Assembly: GCF_002574545.1 (NCBI RefSeq)
Contig: NZ_NUGT01000079.1
Span: forward strand, 2,442 to 66,441
DNA: 64,000 nt
Direction of reading: 5' to 3'
DNA from: Bacillus sp. AFS055030
Lineage (GTDB): Bacteria > Bacillota > Bacilli > Bacillales > Bacillaceae_G
The notes under the pieces are model-generated. The model made no database searches, had not been told where the DNA came from, and worked only from the letters and a program-made list of their open reading frames with translations. Made by a program: the position numbers and the translations under genes. Below, piece after piece: positions 8,041-17,013 of this stretch (the stretch's first letter is position 1; each line of letters begins with the position of its first letter).

Positions 8041-9666
8041 GTGAAAGGCAAATTATTGGTTATAGGATTTGGCCCTGGTGATGAAAAACATATTACTGGA
8101 CGGGCAAAGGAAGCCATAAAAGAAAGTGATATCATCATTGGTTACAAAACCTATGTTGATTTAATTAAGGGATTAATAACTGGAAAAAAAATCATTAGCA
8201 CAGGAATGACTGAAGAAGTGAGCCGTGCCCAGGAGGCTGTAAAACAAGCTGAGCTTGGTTACACGGTAGCTGTCATTTCGAGCGGTGATGCCGGTGTATA
8301 TGGAATGGCAGGACTTGTTTACGAAGTTCTAATTGAAAAAGGATGGAAAAAAGACTCAGGGATAAGAGTGGAGGTAGTCCCTGGCATTTCAGCCATCAAC
8401 TCTTGTGCTGCTTTATTAGGCGCGCCGGTTATGCATGATGCTTGTACGATTAGTTTAAGTGACCATTTAACACCTTGGAGCTTAATTGAGAAACGAATCG
8501 AAGCGGCCGCTCAAGCTGATTTTGTAATTGCCTTATACAATCCAAAAAGCGGGAGAAGAACACGGCAAATCATGGAAGCACAAAGAATTCTATTAAAATA
8601 TCGTGCACCAGACACACCTGTAGGATTAGTAAAGAGTGCATACCGTGATAGTCAAAAGATCGTTATAACCAATTTGCAAGAGATGTTAGAACATGAAATT
8701 GGCATGTTAACCACCGTTTTAATTGGCAACTCTTCAACGTTTTTCTACGATGAATTGATGATCACGCCGCGCGGTTATCAGCGGAAATATACTTTAAATC
8801 AAGTAATTCAGCCGTTGAAACCGCATCAGCGTCTGCAAAAGGAAGCCGAACCATGGGCACTAGAGCAAACAGAAGATGTAATGCCGCAAAACAAGAAACT
8901 AGTCACTCCAATCTCTGTGAAAGAGTCGTCAAGAGAGTTGGCTGAGGAAGCTTTGCAAATGATTGTTGGTGAGCCTTATGAACGAACAAACGATTTAATT
9001 GTGAAGCAAGACTTTCAATCTATTTTTGAGGTAGCTGTCAGCCCTGGTGTCGTTAATAAAAAATTTACTGCACTTCAGATGGCCATTCTTTCCGAAATTG
9101 TCGGAGAAGAAGGAGTGATGGAATACACACAAGACCATTTTATGAAGTTGCAAATTTTAACCTCAAAGCCTGATGAGATTATTGAAAAACTAACGGCAGC
9201 CAACTTTTTGATTGCTCCTGTTGGCGACGTATTAACCGTAAAAGCTTGTGATTTTTGTGACGGAGAAAAAAAGGATTCTATTCCTTATGCTGATGAGCTT
9301 CAAGAAAGGCTTGGTGGCATGGAACTCCCAAAAGAACTGAAACTTGGTGTAAATGGATGTGGAATGGCCTGTTATGGAGCCGTAAAAGAAGATATTGGCA
9401 TTGTTTATCGAAAGGGAGCGTTTGATTTATTTCTAGGAGCCAAAACAGCAGGAAGAACCGCACATCCAGGCCAAATCGTAGCTGAAGGAATCGCACCTGA
9501 CAAAATAGTCGGGGTAATAGAGGGGATTGTTCAAGAGTACAAACAAAAGGCCTATCCAAATGAACGTTTCTATAAATTTTTTAAACGGGTCAAAGAGATT
9601 AAAGGTTTTGTGTACCAAGATATCACACCAAACCTTAAAATCGAAGCAGCTGTCTGCGGAGAATAA
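8041..9666 (+). CDS. cbiH60: CbiH60, cobalt-factor III C17-methyltransferase with Fe-S domain
   Basis: 541 residues, about twice the size of plain CbiH. The N-terminal domain (about 1-245) is a tetrapyrrole methyltransferase (LLVIGFGPGDEKHITGRAKE, SSGDAGVYGMA, VVPGISAINS) that methylates C17 and contracts the ring. The C-terminal part (about 305-530) resembles a sulfite/nitrite-reductase half-domain with a [4Fe-4S] set Cys403, Cys406, Cys440, Cys444 (KACDFC and NGCGMAC). This fusion is the CbiH60 form known from Bacillus megaterium. GTG start with GGAAGGTGG upstream. Encoded 51 bp after cbiW, a likely redox partner. Confidence 0.93.
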   Translation: MKGKLLVIGFGPGDEKHITGRAKEAIKESDIIIGYKTYVDLIKGLITGKKIISTGMTEEVSRAQEAVKQAELGYTVAVISSGDAGVYGMAGLVYEVLIEKGWKKDSGIRVEVVPGISAINSCAALLGAPVMHDACTISLSDHLTPWSLIEKRIEAAAQADFVIALYNPKSGRRTRQIMEAQRILLKYRAPDTPVGLVKSAYRDSQKIVITNLQEMLEHEIGMLTTVLIGNSSTFFYDELMITPRGYQRKYTLNQVIQPLKPHQRLQKEAEPWALEQTEDVMPQNKKLVTPISVKESSRELAEEALQMIVGEPYERTNDLIVKQDFQSIFEVAVSPGVVNKKFTALQMAILSEIVGEEGVMEYTQDHFMKLQILTSKPDEIIEKLTAANFLIAPVGDVLTVKACDFCDGEKKDSIPYADELQERLGGMELPKELKLGVNGCGMACYGAVKEDIGIVYRKGAFDLFLGAKTAGRTAHPGQIVAEGIAPDKIVGVIEGIVQEYKQKAYPNERFYKFFKRVKEIKGFVYQDITPNLKIEAAVCGE

Positions 9667-9728
9667 ATGAGAGAAGATGAGCAGTAATTGGAAGGTAAGG
9701 AATTTATATACAAAGGGGAGTAAATAGT

Positions 9729-10643
9729 GTGAAAGCAATTTTATTTGTGGGGCATGGAAGTAAAGATCAAGAGGGAAATGAGCAGGTTCGTGAGTTCATC
9801 CGTGAGATGAGAAAGACTTGGGAAGGTTCCTATTTGGTCGAGACGTGTTTTTTAGAATTTGAACGACCAACAGTGAATCAAGGTATCGATCTATGTGTAG
9901 AGAAAGGGGCCGACCATGTTGTCGTGATTCCAATCATGCTCTTACAGGCAGGACACTCCAAAATTCATATTCCAGCAGCTATTGATGAGGCAAAGAATAA
10001 ATATCCGCTTGTTCAATTTACTTATGGCCGTCCAATTGGTGTTCATGAGGAAACATTTGAAATTCTAAAAACTAGATTAATGGAAATTGGCGAGAATGTT
10101 GAATCCATCGAAGACGATACGGCTGTCCTTTTGTTAGGAAGGGGCGGAAGCGATCCCGATGCGAACAGTGATTTATATAAGATTGCTAGATTACTATGGG
10201 AAAAAACAAATTATAAAATCGTCGAACCTGCTTTTATGGGCGTGACCAATCCCTTAGTGAATGAAGGGATCGAACGCTGTATTAAGCTGGGAGCAAAAAA
10301 AGTAGTAATCTTACCTTACTTTTTATTCACTGGCATCCTGATTAAACGCTTAGAAGATATGATGGTTCCTCTTCAAAAGCAATATTCCTCTGTTGACATT
10401 CAGTTGGCTGACTATTTTGGTTATCATCCAAAATTACAGACGATTTTAATCGATCGGGTGGAAGAAGCTCTACGTGATGAGGTGAAAATGAACTGTGATA
10501 CTTGCCAATACCGACTTAATGTGATGGAACATATCGATCATCACCACCACCATGATCATGACCACCATCACGACCACCATCATCATCATGACCACCACTA
10601 TGATCACGAACATACGGTGCAAAAGGTTGGAGATAGAGGATGA
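9729..10643 (+). CDS. cbiX: Sirohydrochlorin cobaltochelatase CbiX, long form
   Basis: 304 residues. It inserts Co(II) into sirohydrochlorin at the start of the anaerobic pathway. Two chelatase-like halves are seen: the first has FVGHGSKDQEGN (His9), the second LLLGRGGSDPDANSD. Near the C-terminus an MNCDTC motif (Met254, Cys256, Cys259) matches the MXCXXC Fe-S motif of Bacillus megaterium CbiX. It is followed by a tail dominated by His and Asp (about 268-294), likely for cobalt storage or delivery. GTG start after AAAGGGGAG. Its stop overlaps the cbiJ start by 4 bp. Confidence 0.95.
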   Translation: MKAILFVGHGSKDQEGNEQVREFIREMRKTWEGSYLVETCFLEFERPTVNQGIDLCVEKGADHVVVIPIMLLQAGHSKIHIPAAIDEAKNKYPLVQFTYGRPIGVHEETFEILKTRLMEIGENVESIEDDTAVLLLGRGGSDPDANSDLYKIARLLWEKTNYKIVEPAFMGVTNPLVNEGIERCIKLGAKKVVILPYFLFTGILIKRLEDMMVPLQKQYSSVDIQLADYFGYHPKLQTILIDRVEEALRDEVKMNCDTCQYRLNVMEHIDHHHHHDHDHHHDHHHHHDHHYDHEHTVQKVGDRG

Positions 10644-11437
10644 TCTTCGTATTAGCCGGAACAAGTGATGCAAGAGCCCTTGCTTTAGAAATAAAAAAAG
10701 AAGGCTTCGATCTCCTTGCCTCAGTAGTCACAGAAAATGCGGCAGTTGAATTAAGGGAGGTGGGGATATGTGTTCAAGTAGGAAGATTAACGGATGCAGA
10801 CATGGTGGGGTTGATTGCCACAAAAGGGATTCAAGCTGTTGTCGATGCCAGTCATCCGTTTGCTGAAGAAGCTTCTAAAAATGCAATCAAGGCGGCCGAA
10901 ACGGTGAAAATTCCCTATATTCGGTATGAACGCGAGTCACAAAAGTTCCAATATGACAAAATGAAAGTAGTCGAAAGCTACGAGGAAGCTGCGGATCTTG
11001 CATCAACCAATAAAGGCGTGGTAATGCTGACTACAGGTAGCAAGACGCTTCAAATTTTCACAGAAAAACTTTTAGGGAACCCGGACATTCGCTTGATTGC
11101 CAGGATGCTTCCCCGTATAGATAATATGGAAAAATGTGAGCAGCTAGGGCTGCCGCAGAAAAATATTATTGCAATGCAGGGTCCATTTTCAAAAGAGTTC
11201 GACAAAGCTTTATATAAGCAATATGGCGTCACCTTAATGGTGACTAAAGAGAGCGGGAAAGTCGGATCGGTCGATGAAAAGGTGGAAGCTGCCAAGGAGC
11301 TGGGGATTAAGGTTATTCTTATTGGCCGCCCGAAACTGAATTATGGAACCGTCTATGCTAATTTTATCGATGTCATCGCAGAATTAAATAAAAAGATTGA
11401 TAATACACCAATCGTCACTACAGAACAATCATTTTAA
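10640..11437 (+). CDS. cbiJ: Cobalt-precorrin-6A reductase CbiJ (CobK family)
   Basis: 265 residues, the usual length. It reduces the macrocycle double bond of (cobalt-)precorrin-6A with NADPH. The N-terminus FVLAGTSDARALALEI is the dinucleotide-binding start, followed by VVDASHPFAEEASKNA, the conserved DA(S/T)HPFA motif, and RYERESQKF. A late VTKESGKVGSVDEK motif is also typical. Its ATG overlaps the cbiX stop (ATGA), indicating translational coupling. The 3' end runs straight to the cbiC ribosome binding site. Confidence 0.93.
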   Translation: MIFVLAGTSDARALALEIKKEGFDLLASVVTENAAVELREVGICVQVGRLTDADMVGLIATKGIQAVVDASHPFAEEASKNAIKAAETVKIPYIRYERESQKFQYDKMKVVESYEEAADLASTNKGVVMLTTGSKTLQIFTEKLLGNPDIRLIARMLPRIDNMEKCEQLGLPQKNIIAMQGPFSKEFDKALYKQYGVTLMVTKESGKVGSVDEKVEAAKELGIKVILIGRPKLNYGTVYANFIDVIAELNKKIDNTPIVTTEQSF

Positions 11438-11453
11438 TACAGGAGTGAGAGAA

Positions 11454-12101
11454 ATGGATTTTCGTACTGAATTTAAACCTTTAACCGTCCAACCAGAACA
11501 GATTGAAGGTAGAAGTTTTGAAATGATTAATGAAGAAATTGGGGAGCATCCTTTTACAGAGGAGCAGTATCCAGTCGTCCAACGGATCATCCATGCATCC
11601 GCTGATTTTGAACTTGGGCAAAGCGTCCTCTTTCATCCTGACGCTATTTCGTCCGGTATTCGAGCAATTCGAAGCGGAAAAATGGTCGTTGCAGATGTTC
11701 AAATGATTCAAAGCGGAGCAAATAAAGCACGAATTGAAAAATTTGGAGGAGAAATTAAGGTCTATATTTCCGACCCGGATGTCATCCAGGAAGCCAAACG
11801 GCTAAATACGACAAGGGCGATTATTTCAATGCGGAAGGCAATTAAAGAAGCAGATGGCGGTATTTTTGCCATTGGGAATGCTCCAACCGCTCTACTCGAA
11901 CTGATCCGTTTGATTAAAGAAGGAGAAGCAAAACCAGGTCTTGTGATTGGATTGCCTGTTGGGTTTGTTTCTGCAGCTGAGTCAAAAGAAGAACTAGCTA
12001 AGCTTGATATCCCATTCATCACTAATATTGGCAGGAAAGGTGGCAGTACCGTGACCGTAGCTGCATTAAATGCCATTTCCATTATGGCTGAACAGGGATA
12101 A
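11454..12101 (+). CDS. cbiC: Cobalt-precorrin-8X methylmutase CbiC
   Basis: 215 residues from ATG 11454, with AGGAGTGAG 4-5 nt upstream. It moves the methyl group from C11 to C12 to give cobyrinic acid. The active-site region QRIIHASADFELGQSVLFHP contains the conserved catalytic His, and GNAPTALLELI and TNIGRKGGSTVTVAALNA are further family motifs. It lies 3 bp before cbiD in the tightly packed operon. Confidence 0.95.
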   Translation: MDFRTEFKPLTVQPEQIEGRSFEMINEEIGEHPFTEEQYPVVQRIIHASADFELGQSVLFHPDAISSGIRAIRSGKMVVADVQMIQSGANKARIEKFGGEIKVYISDPDVIQEAKRLNTTRAIISMRKAIKEADGGIFAIGNAPTALLELIRLIKEGEAKPGLVIGLPVGFVSAAESKEELAKLDIPFITNIGRKGGSTVTVAALNAISIMAEQG

Positions 12102-12104
12102 CCG

Positions 12105-13208
12105 ATGCAGGAAGTACCAAAAGGAAAGCTTCGGGAAGGATATACGACTGGGGCCTGCGCAACAGCTACCACCAAAGCAGCGCTGACGGCATTAATTACA
12201 AGAGAACCTCAAACAGAATCAACGATTTACTTGCCAATCAAGCGGTTTGCAACTTTCCAGATAGAAAGCTGTGATGTAGAGGACCAATCAGTAACCGCTA
12301 GTACGATTAAAGACGCAGGAGATGACCCAGATGCCACCCACGGAGCCTTGATTATTTCCACTGTGTCATGGCTCGATGAACCAGGCATCGTGCTGGATGG
12401 GGGAATTGGGGTTGGCCGCGTCACAAAGGATGGCTTGCCCGTTCCTGTTGGAGAGGCCGCGATTAATCCCGTTCCTCGTAAGATGATCCTTGATACGGCA
12501 GAAGGGGTATTAAAAGAATTCGGGATTACAAGAGGTATTAAAATCGTTATTTCCGTACCTGATGGTGAAGAAATTGCTAAAAAAACGCTCAATGGACGCT
12601 TAGGAATCATTGGGGGGATTTCTATTCTCGGAACCCGCGGGATTGTCGTTCCTTTTTCCACAGCTGCTTATAAAGCTAGTATCATCCAAGCTATTAGTGT
12701 TGCCCGTGCCAGTGGTTGCGAGCATGTTGTCATTACTACAGGTGGGCGGAGCGAGAAAAATGCTATGAAACAATTCCCCGAGCTGTCTGAGGAAGCTTTT
12801 ATTGAAATGGGTGATTTTGTTGGGTTTACCCTTAAACAATGCAAGAAGCAAGGGGTTAAAAGAGTTTCGATGGTCGGCATGATGGGGAAATTCTCAAAAG
12901 TGGCAATGGGGATCATGATGGTTCACTCGAAAAGTGCCCCGATAGATTTTGATTTTTTAGCTGAGGTGGCAAGCCGTACAGGTGCTGATACTACCCTGGT
13001 AGAGGAAATTCGAACTGCCAATACAGCATCACAGGTGGGTGATTTGATGACAGCACAAGGCCATCTATCCTTTTTCGAAATGCTTAGCGACTATTGCTGC
13101 TGCGCTGCGTTAAAGGAAGTCGATGGAGGGATTGACATAGATACAACTTTATATACCATGAAGGGGCAATTGTTAGGAAAGGCGGTTCGAAAAAGTGGCA
13201 TCAATTAA
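12105..13208 (+). CDS. cbiD: Cobalt-precorrin-5B C1-methyltransferase CbiD
   Basis: 367 residues, normal for the family. CbiD methylates C1 of cobalt-precorrin-5B and is specific to the anaerobic route. The N-terminal signature [17 protein letters not shown] is plainly seen, with [11 protein letters not shown] and [13 protein letters not shown] after it. No strong ribosome binding site of its own is visible, so it probably depends on coupling to cbiC three bases upstream. Its last 14 bp overlap cbiET. Confidence 0.96.
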   Translation: MQEVPKGKLREGYTTGACATATTKAALTALITREPQTESTIYLPIKRFATFQIESCDVEDQSVTASTIKDAGDDPDATHGALIISTVSWLDEPGIVLDGGIGVGRVTKDGLPVPVGEAAINPVPRKMILDTAEGVLKEFGITRGIKIVISVPDGEEIAKKTLNGRLGIIGGISILGTRGIVVPFSTAAYKASIIQAISVARASGCEHVVITTGGRSEKNAMKQFPELSEEAFIEMGDFVGFTLKQCKKQGVKRVSMVGMMGKFSKVAMGIMMVHSKSAPIDFDFLAEVASRTGADTTLVEEIRTANTASQVGDLMTAQGHLSFFEMLSDYCCCAALKEVDGGIDIDTTLYTMKGQLLGKAVRKSGIN

Positions 13209-14400
13209 AATGATCGGCATTGGGGACGAAGGGAAAGTCAGTCTGCTCCCGATGTACGAAAAGTGGATTAATGAAAGTGAATTATTAATAGGAGGAAAGA
13301 GGCAACTTTCTTTTTTTTCTGAATTTACTGGCGAAAAAATGGTGATTGAAGGTGGGCTTTATTCTCTAGTGGAACGGCTTCAATCGGAGACTAGAAATGT
13401 AGTGATTCTAGCTTCCGGAGACCCGTTGTTCTATGGAATTGGAAGCTATTTATCTACTAAAATCGATTTGGAAATTTATCCGTATATAAGTTCAATCCAA
13501 CTAGCTTTTGCCAGAATGAAAGAAAGATGGCAGGATGCTTATTTTACTAGTGTTCACGGTAGGAGTATAAAAGGGCTGGCACAGCGAGTCGATGGGAAAA
13601 CAACAGTCGCAATCTTAACGGACACAGAAAATTCTCCAAATAAAATCGCTCAGTATTTGCTTTCCTTTGGCATGTCTGAATATGAGGCGTTTGTGGGCGA
13701 GAACCTTGGTGGTGATCAGGAACGATGCCGCTGGTTTACCCTTGCAGAAATGAGTGATGAGGAGTTTTCACCTCTAAATGTAATCATTCTTAAGAAAAAG
13801 GGGAAAAGCCCACATTGGTCGATTGGCATTGATGATTCGGAATTTTTACAGCGAAAACCAGATAAAGGCTTAATTACTAAAAAGGAAATTCGCACATTAA
13901 GCATTAGCGCCTTAAGGTTAAAAGAAGATAGCATTGTTTGGGATATTGGAACATGCACAGGTTCTGTAGCGATTGAGGCAGCGAAAATCGCTAGGGAAGG
14001 ACAAGTGTTTGCGATCGAAAAAAACGAGGGCGACCTAGAAAACTGTAAGCAAAATTTAGCAAAGTTCCGTGTCGATGCAACACTTATTCATGGAAAAGCA
14101 CCAGAGGGGTTAGAAACTTTCCCGGATCCGGATGCAGTTTTTATTGGCGGGACGGCAGGCGGGATGGAAGACGTTTTGGAAATTTGCTGTAGCCGCTTGA
14201 GTACGGGTGGACGCATTGTTTTAAATGCCGTTACGATTGAAAATCTATCAGAAGCGATGCTTTTGTTTAAAGAGCGAGGATATGAGACGAATATTACACT
14301 TGCTCAAATATCCAGAAGTAAGCCCATTTTAAATTTAACAAGATTCGATGCATTAAATCCAATTTATATAATAGAAGCTTGGCGCAAGGAAGGGGAGTAA
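13195..14400 (+). CDS. cbiET: CbiET fusion: cobalt-precorrin-7 C5-methyltransferase and C15-methyltransferase/decarboxylase
   Basis: 401 residues combining two enzymes. Residues about 1-205 are CbiE (SAM-dependent C5 methylation; [24 protein letters not shown]). Residues about 220-400 are CbiT (C15 methylation and C12 acetate decarboxylation), with the Rossmann SAM motif [17 protein letters not shown]. The fused form is the one in the Bacillus megaterium operon and is equivalent to CobL of the aerobic route. GTG start inside the cbiD end with AGGAAAGGCGG before it. Confidence 0.95.
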   Translation: MASIKMIGIGDEGKVSLLPMYEKWINESELLIGGKRQLSFFSEFTGEKMVIEGGLYSLVERLQSETRNVVILASGDPLFYGIGSYLSTKIDLEIYPYISSIQLAFARMKERWQDAYFTSVHGRSIKGLAQRVDGKTTVAILTDTENSPNKIAQYLLSFGMSEYEAFVGENLGGDQERCRWFTLAEMSDEEFSPLNVIILKKKGKSPHWSIGIDDSEFLQRKPDKGLITKKEIRTLSISALRLKEDSIVWDIGTCTGSVAIEAAKIAREGQVFAIEKNEGDLENCKQNLAKFRVDATLIHGKAPEGLETFPDPDAVFIGGTAGGMEDVLEICCSRLSTGGRIVLNAVTIENLSEAMLLFKERGYETNITLAQISRSKPILNLTRFDALNPIYIIEAWRKEGE

Positions 14401-14402
14401 AC

Positions 14403-15104
14403 ATGTTAGGTACATTATACGGCCTTGGGGTTGGCCCGGGGGATCCAGAGCTCATTACCGTTAAGGCATTTCGTAAATTAAAGGAATCACCGGTTATTGC
14501 CTATCCGAAAAAACAAAAGGGCAGCAAAAGTTATGCTCATCGTATTATAGATGTTTATTTTCAGCCGAACGAAAAAGAAATGCTCGGCCTTGTCTTTCCG
14601 ATGACAAAGGATCCAGCTACATTGGAAAGAAAATGGACGGAAACCGTAGAAAATGTATGGGCGAAGCTGCAGGAAGGAAAAGATGTAGCTTTTGTAACTG
14701 AAGGGGACCCTCTTTTATACAGTACGTTTATTCATATGATGCGTTTGATGCAGGAGAAGTACCCACAAGTTCCGATTGAAGTTGTTCCGGGGATTTCGTC
14801 CATTAACGGTGCAGCTTCCAGACTTGGAATTCCATTAGCAGATGGGGATGAGCATGTGGCGATTGTGCCAGCACGGGATGACTACGAAACGATGAGAAAA
14901 GTCATCCAAGACAATGATTGTGTCATTTTTATAAAAGTAGCAAAAGTGATTGATTTAATGCTAGAAGTATTACGTGATTTAGATTTGCTTGACAAGGCTT
15001 CAGTTGTCACGAAGGTAACATCGGATGAAGAAATTATTTGGAGGGCAGATGAGCTCGAAGGAGCAGAGCTAGAATATTTAACATTAATGGTGGTGAGAAA
15101 ATGA
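14403..15104 (+). CDS. cbiL: Cobalt-precorrin-2 C20-methyltransferase CbiL
   Basis: 233 residues from ATG 14403, which has AGGGGAG 5 nt before it; a TTG eight codons upstream has no ribosome binding site. A tetrapyrrole methylase: GLGVGPGDPELITVKAFR, VTEGDPLLYSTFIH and VVPGISSINGAASRLG are the SAM and substrate loops. It adds the C20 methyl group that is later lost on ring contraction. Its stop overlaps the cbiF start (ATGA). Confidence 0.95.
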   Translation: MLGTLYGLGVGPGDPELITVKAFRKLKESPVIAYPKKQKGSKSYAHRIIDVYFQPNEKEMLGLVFPMTKDPATLERKWTETVENVWAKLQEGKDVAFVTEGDPLLYSTFIHMMRLMQEKYPQVPIEVVPGISSINGAASRLGIPLADGDEHVAIVPARDDYETMRKVIQDNDCVIFIKVAKVIDLMLEVLRDLDLLDKASVVTKVTSDEEIIWRADELEGAELEYLTLMVVRK

Positions 15105-15874
15105 AGCTTTATATCATTGGTGCGGGACCAGGCGATCCTGATTTAATTACAGTAAAAGGTCTTAAGCATCTTCAGGAGGCAGATGTCATTCTATATGCGG
15201 ATTCTCTAGTAAACGAAGACTTAATTGCGAAAGCAAAATCTTCCGCCGAAATATTGAAAACCGCCGGGATGCACTTAGAAGAAATGGTTGACGTCATGGC
15301 TGAGAGAATTCTGCAAGGGAAAAAGGTTGTTCGTGTCCACACGGGCGATCCAGCTGTCTATGGGGCAATTATGGAACAAATCGTATTGTTAAAGAAGAGA
15401 GGAATCGAAATAGAGATTGTTCCAGGTGTGAGCTCTGTGTTTGCGGCCGCCGCGGCTGCTCAAGCTGAGCTGACAATTCCTGATTTAACACAAACCGTGA
15501 TCCTAACAAGAGCCGAGGGTAGAACACCTGTGCCAGAATTTGAAAAGCTGGCGGATTTAGCAAAACATCATTGTACGATTTCTCTTTTCTTAAGCGCTAC
15601 TCTAACGAAGAAACTTGTCAAGGAATTGACAGGGGCAGGCTGGAGTAAGGATACTCCTGTTGCGGTTGTGTATAAAGCGTCGTGGCCGGATCAAAAAATT
15701 GTCCGAACCACACTAGAACACTTGGACGAGGATATGCGCGTAAACGGGATTCGTAAACAGGCGATGATTTTAGCCGGATGGGCATTAGATGAAAACATCC
15801 ACAAACAAGATTATCGTTCTAAGCTATATGACAAAACGTTTACACACGGATTCCGCAAGGGGGTCGAATCGTAA
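15101..15874 (+). CDS. cbiF: Cobalt-precorrin-4 C11-methyltransferase CbiF
   Basis: 257 residues. The methylase motifs IIGAGPGDPDLITVKG, VRVHTGDPAVYGA and VPGVSSVFAAAAAAQAELT are the CbiF/CobM type, and SLFLSAT and KASWPDQKIVRTTL also fit. It methylates C11. The start overlaps cbiL by 4 bp and the stop shares a base with the cbiG ATG (TAATG), so the three genes look translationally coupled. Confidence 0.95.
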   Translation: MKLYIIGAGPGDPDLITVKGLKHLQEADVILYADSLVNEDLIAKAKSSAEILKTAGMHLEEMVDVMAERILQGKKVVRVHTGDPAVYGAIMEQIVLLKKRGIEIEIVPGVSSVFAAAAAAQAELTIPDLTQTVILTRAEGRTPVPEFEKLADLAKHHCTISLFLSATLTKKLVKELTGAGWSKDTPVAVVYKASWPDQKIVRTTLEHLDEDMRVNGIRKQAMILAGWALDENIHKQDYRSKLYDKTFTHGFRKGVES

Positions 15875-16995
15875 TGATCGAGCTCCAAGAAGCGCAAAGG
15901 GCACTCATCCATCAGAAGGGGGACTATGCGATTGTAGCCATTACAAAGCATGGGGTCAAACTGGCCCGTAGGCTTTTACATTCATTTCAAAATGCTGATG
16001 TGTACTATATGGCGAAGTTTGAAATTGGTGATGAGAAGGACAAAGACATCCAATTATTTACCGGAAGCGTTCGCCTTCTTCTACCGTCTCTTTTCGAGGC
16101 CTATAAAGGACTAATCATCATTATTTCCCTTGGAGCTGTGGTACGAATGATTGCACCTATTTTAAAGGATAAAAAAACAGATCCTGCGGTTGTCGTTATC
16201 GATGATAAGGGAGAACATGTGATTAGCGTGCTTTCAGGCCATATCGGCGGTGCCAATGAACTAACGAAAGAAGTAGCGGCTACTTTACAGGCCCGTCCCA
16301 TTATTACAACAGCTTCAGATGTTCAGGAAACCATTGCGGTTGATTTGTTTGGAAAACGATTTGGCTGGGTTTGGGACTCCGCTGATAAGTTGACGCCCGT
16401 TAGCGCTTCGGTTGTGAATGAAGAAAAAATCGCCGTCATTCAGGAGTCAGGCGAAAAAGACTGGTGGCCATATGACCGTCCGCTACCGATGAATATTCAA
16501 CCTTATTCATCGATCCAAGAAGCACTAGCCCAAAAGCCAGATGCTGCCTTAGTAGTAACTCATCGGAATTTATCCGAAGACGAAGAAAACATTTTACAGA
16601 ATGGCGTTTTATATCGACCAAAGGTGATTGTCCTTGGGGTGGGCTGCAACCGCGGTACCACTGCAGCGGAAATCGAAGCAGTAATCGACGAAACGCTTGG
16701 GGAATTACAGTTTTCAAAAAAAAGTGTCAAAGCCGTTTGTACAATTGATCTAAAAAAGGATGAAGTGGGACTGCTCGAAGTAGTGAACAAAAACGACTGG
16801 GAGTTTATTTATTACACACCAGATGAATTGAATGCCATTAAGCTAGAGAACCCTTCTGAAACAGTTTTTAAATTTACAGGTGCATATGGCGTCAGTGAGC
16901 CAGCTGCTTTATTGTACAGCGGAGCAAAACATCTAACATTGATGAAGAAGAAATCAGGTAATGTCACTATATCAGTTGCGGTGATTCCCTATTGA
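15874..16995 (+). CDS. cbiG: Cobalt-precorrin-5A hydrolase CbiG
   Basis: 373 residues. CbiG opens the delta-lactone of cobalt-precorrin-5A and releases the two-carbon fragment, a step unique to the anaerobic pathway. The order is an N-terminal domain (LIIIISLGAVVRMIAPIL), a central domain with VVVIDDKGEHVISVLSGHIGG and ANELTKEVA, and a C-terminal domain beginning VIVLGVGCNRGT and ending GAYGVSEPAALLYSGAK. All three CbiG domains are present. Confidence 0.95.
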   Translation: MIELQEAQRALIHQKGDYAIVAITKHGVKLARRLLHSFQNADVYYMAKFEIGDEKDKDIQLFTGSVRLLLPSLFEAYKGLIIIISLGAVVRMIAPILKDKKTDPAVVVIDDKGEHVISVLSGHIGGANELTKEVAATLQARPIITTASDVQETIAVDLFGKRFGWVWDSADKLTPVSASVVNEEKIAVIQESGEKDWWPYDRPLPMNIQPYSSIQEALAQKPDAALVVTHRNLSEDEENILQNGVLYRPKVIVLGVGCNRGTTAAEIEAVIDETLGELQFSKKSVKAVCTIDLKKDEVGLLEVVNKNDWEFIYYTPDELNAIKLENPSETVFKFTGAYGVSEPAALLYSGAKHLTLMKKKSGNVTISVAVIPY

Positions 16996-17013
16996 AAAAA
17001 GGAGGGAAATAGG

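Noticed and set aside
10516..10731. Long antisense frames opposite the His-rich tail of cbiX
   Set aside because: They arise from the repetitive CAC/GAC codons of the sense strand and have no ribosome binding site or recognisable protein.
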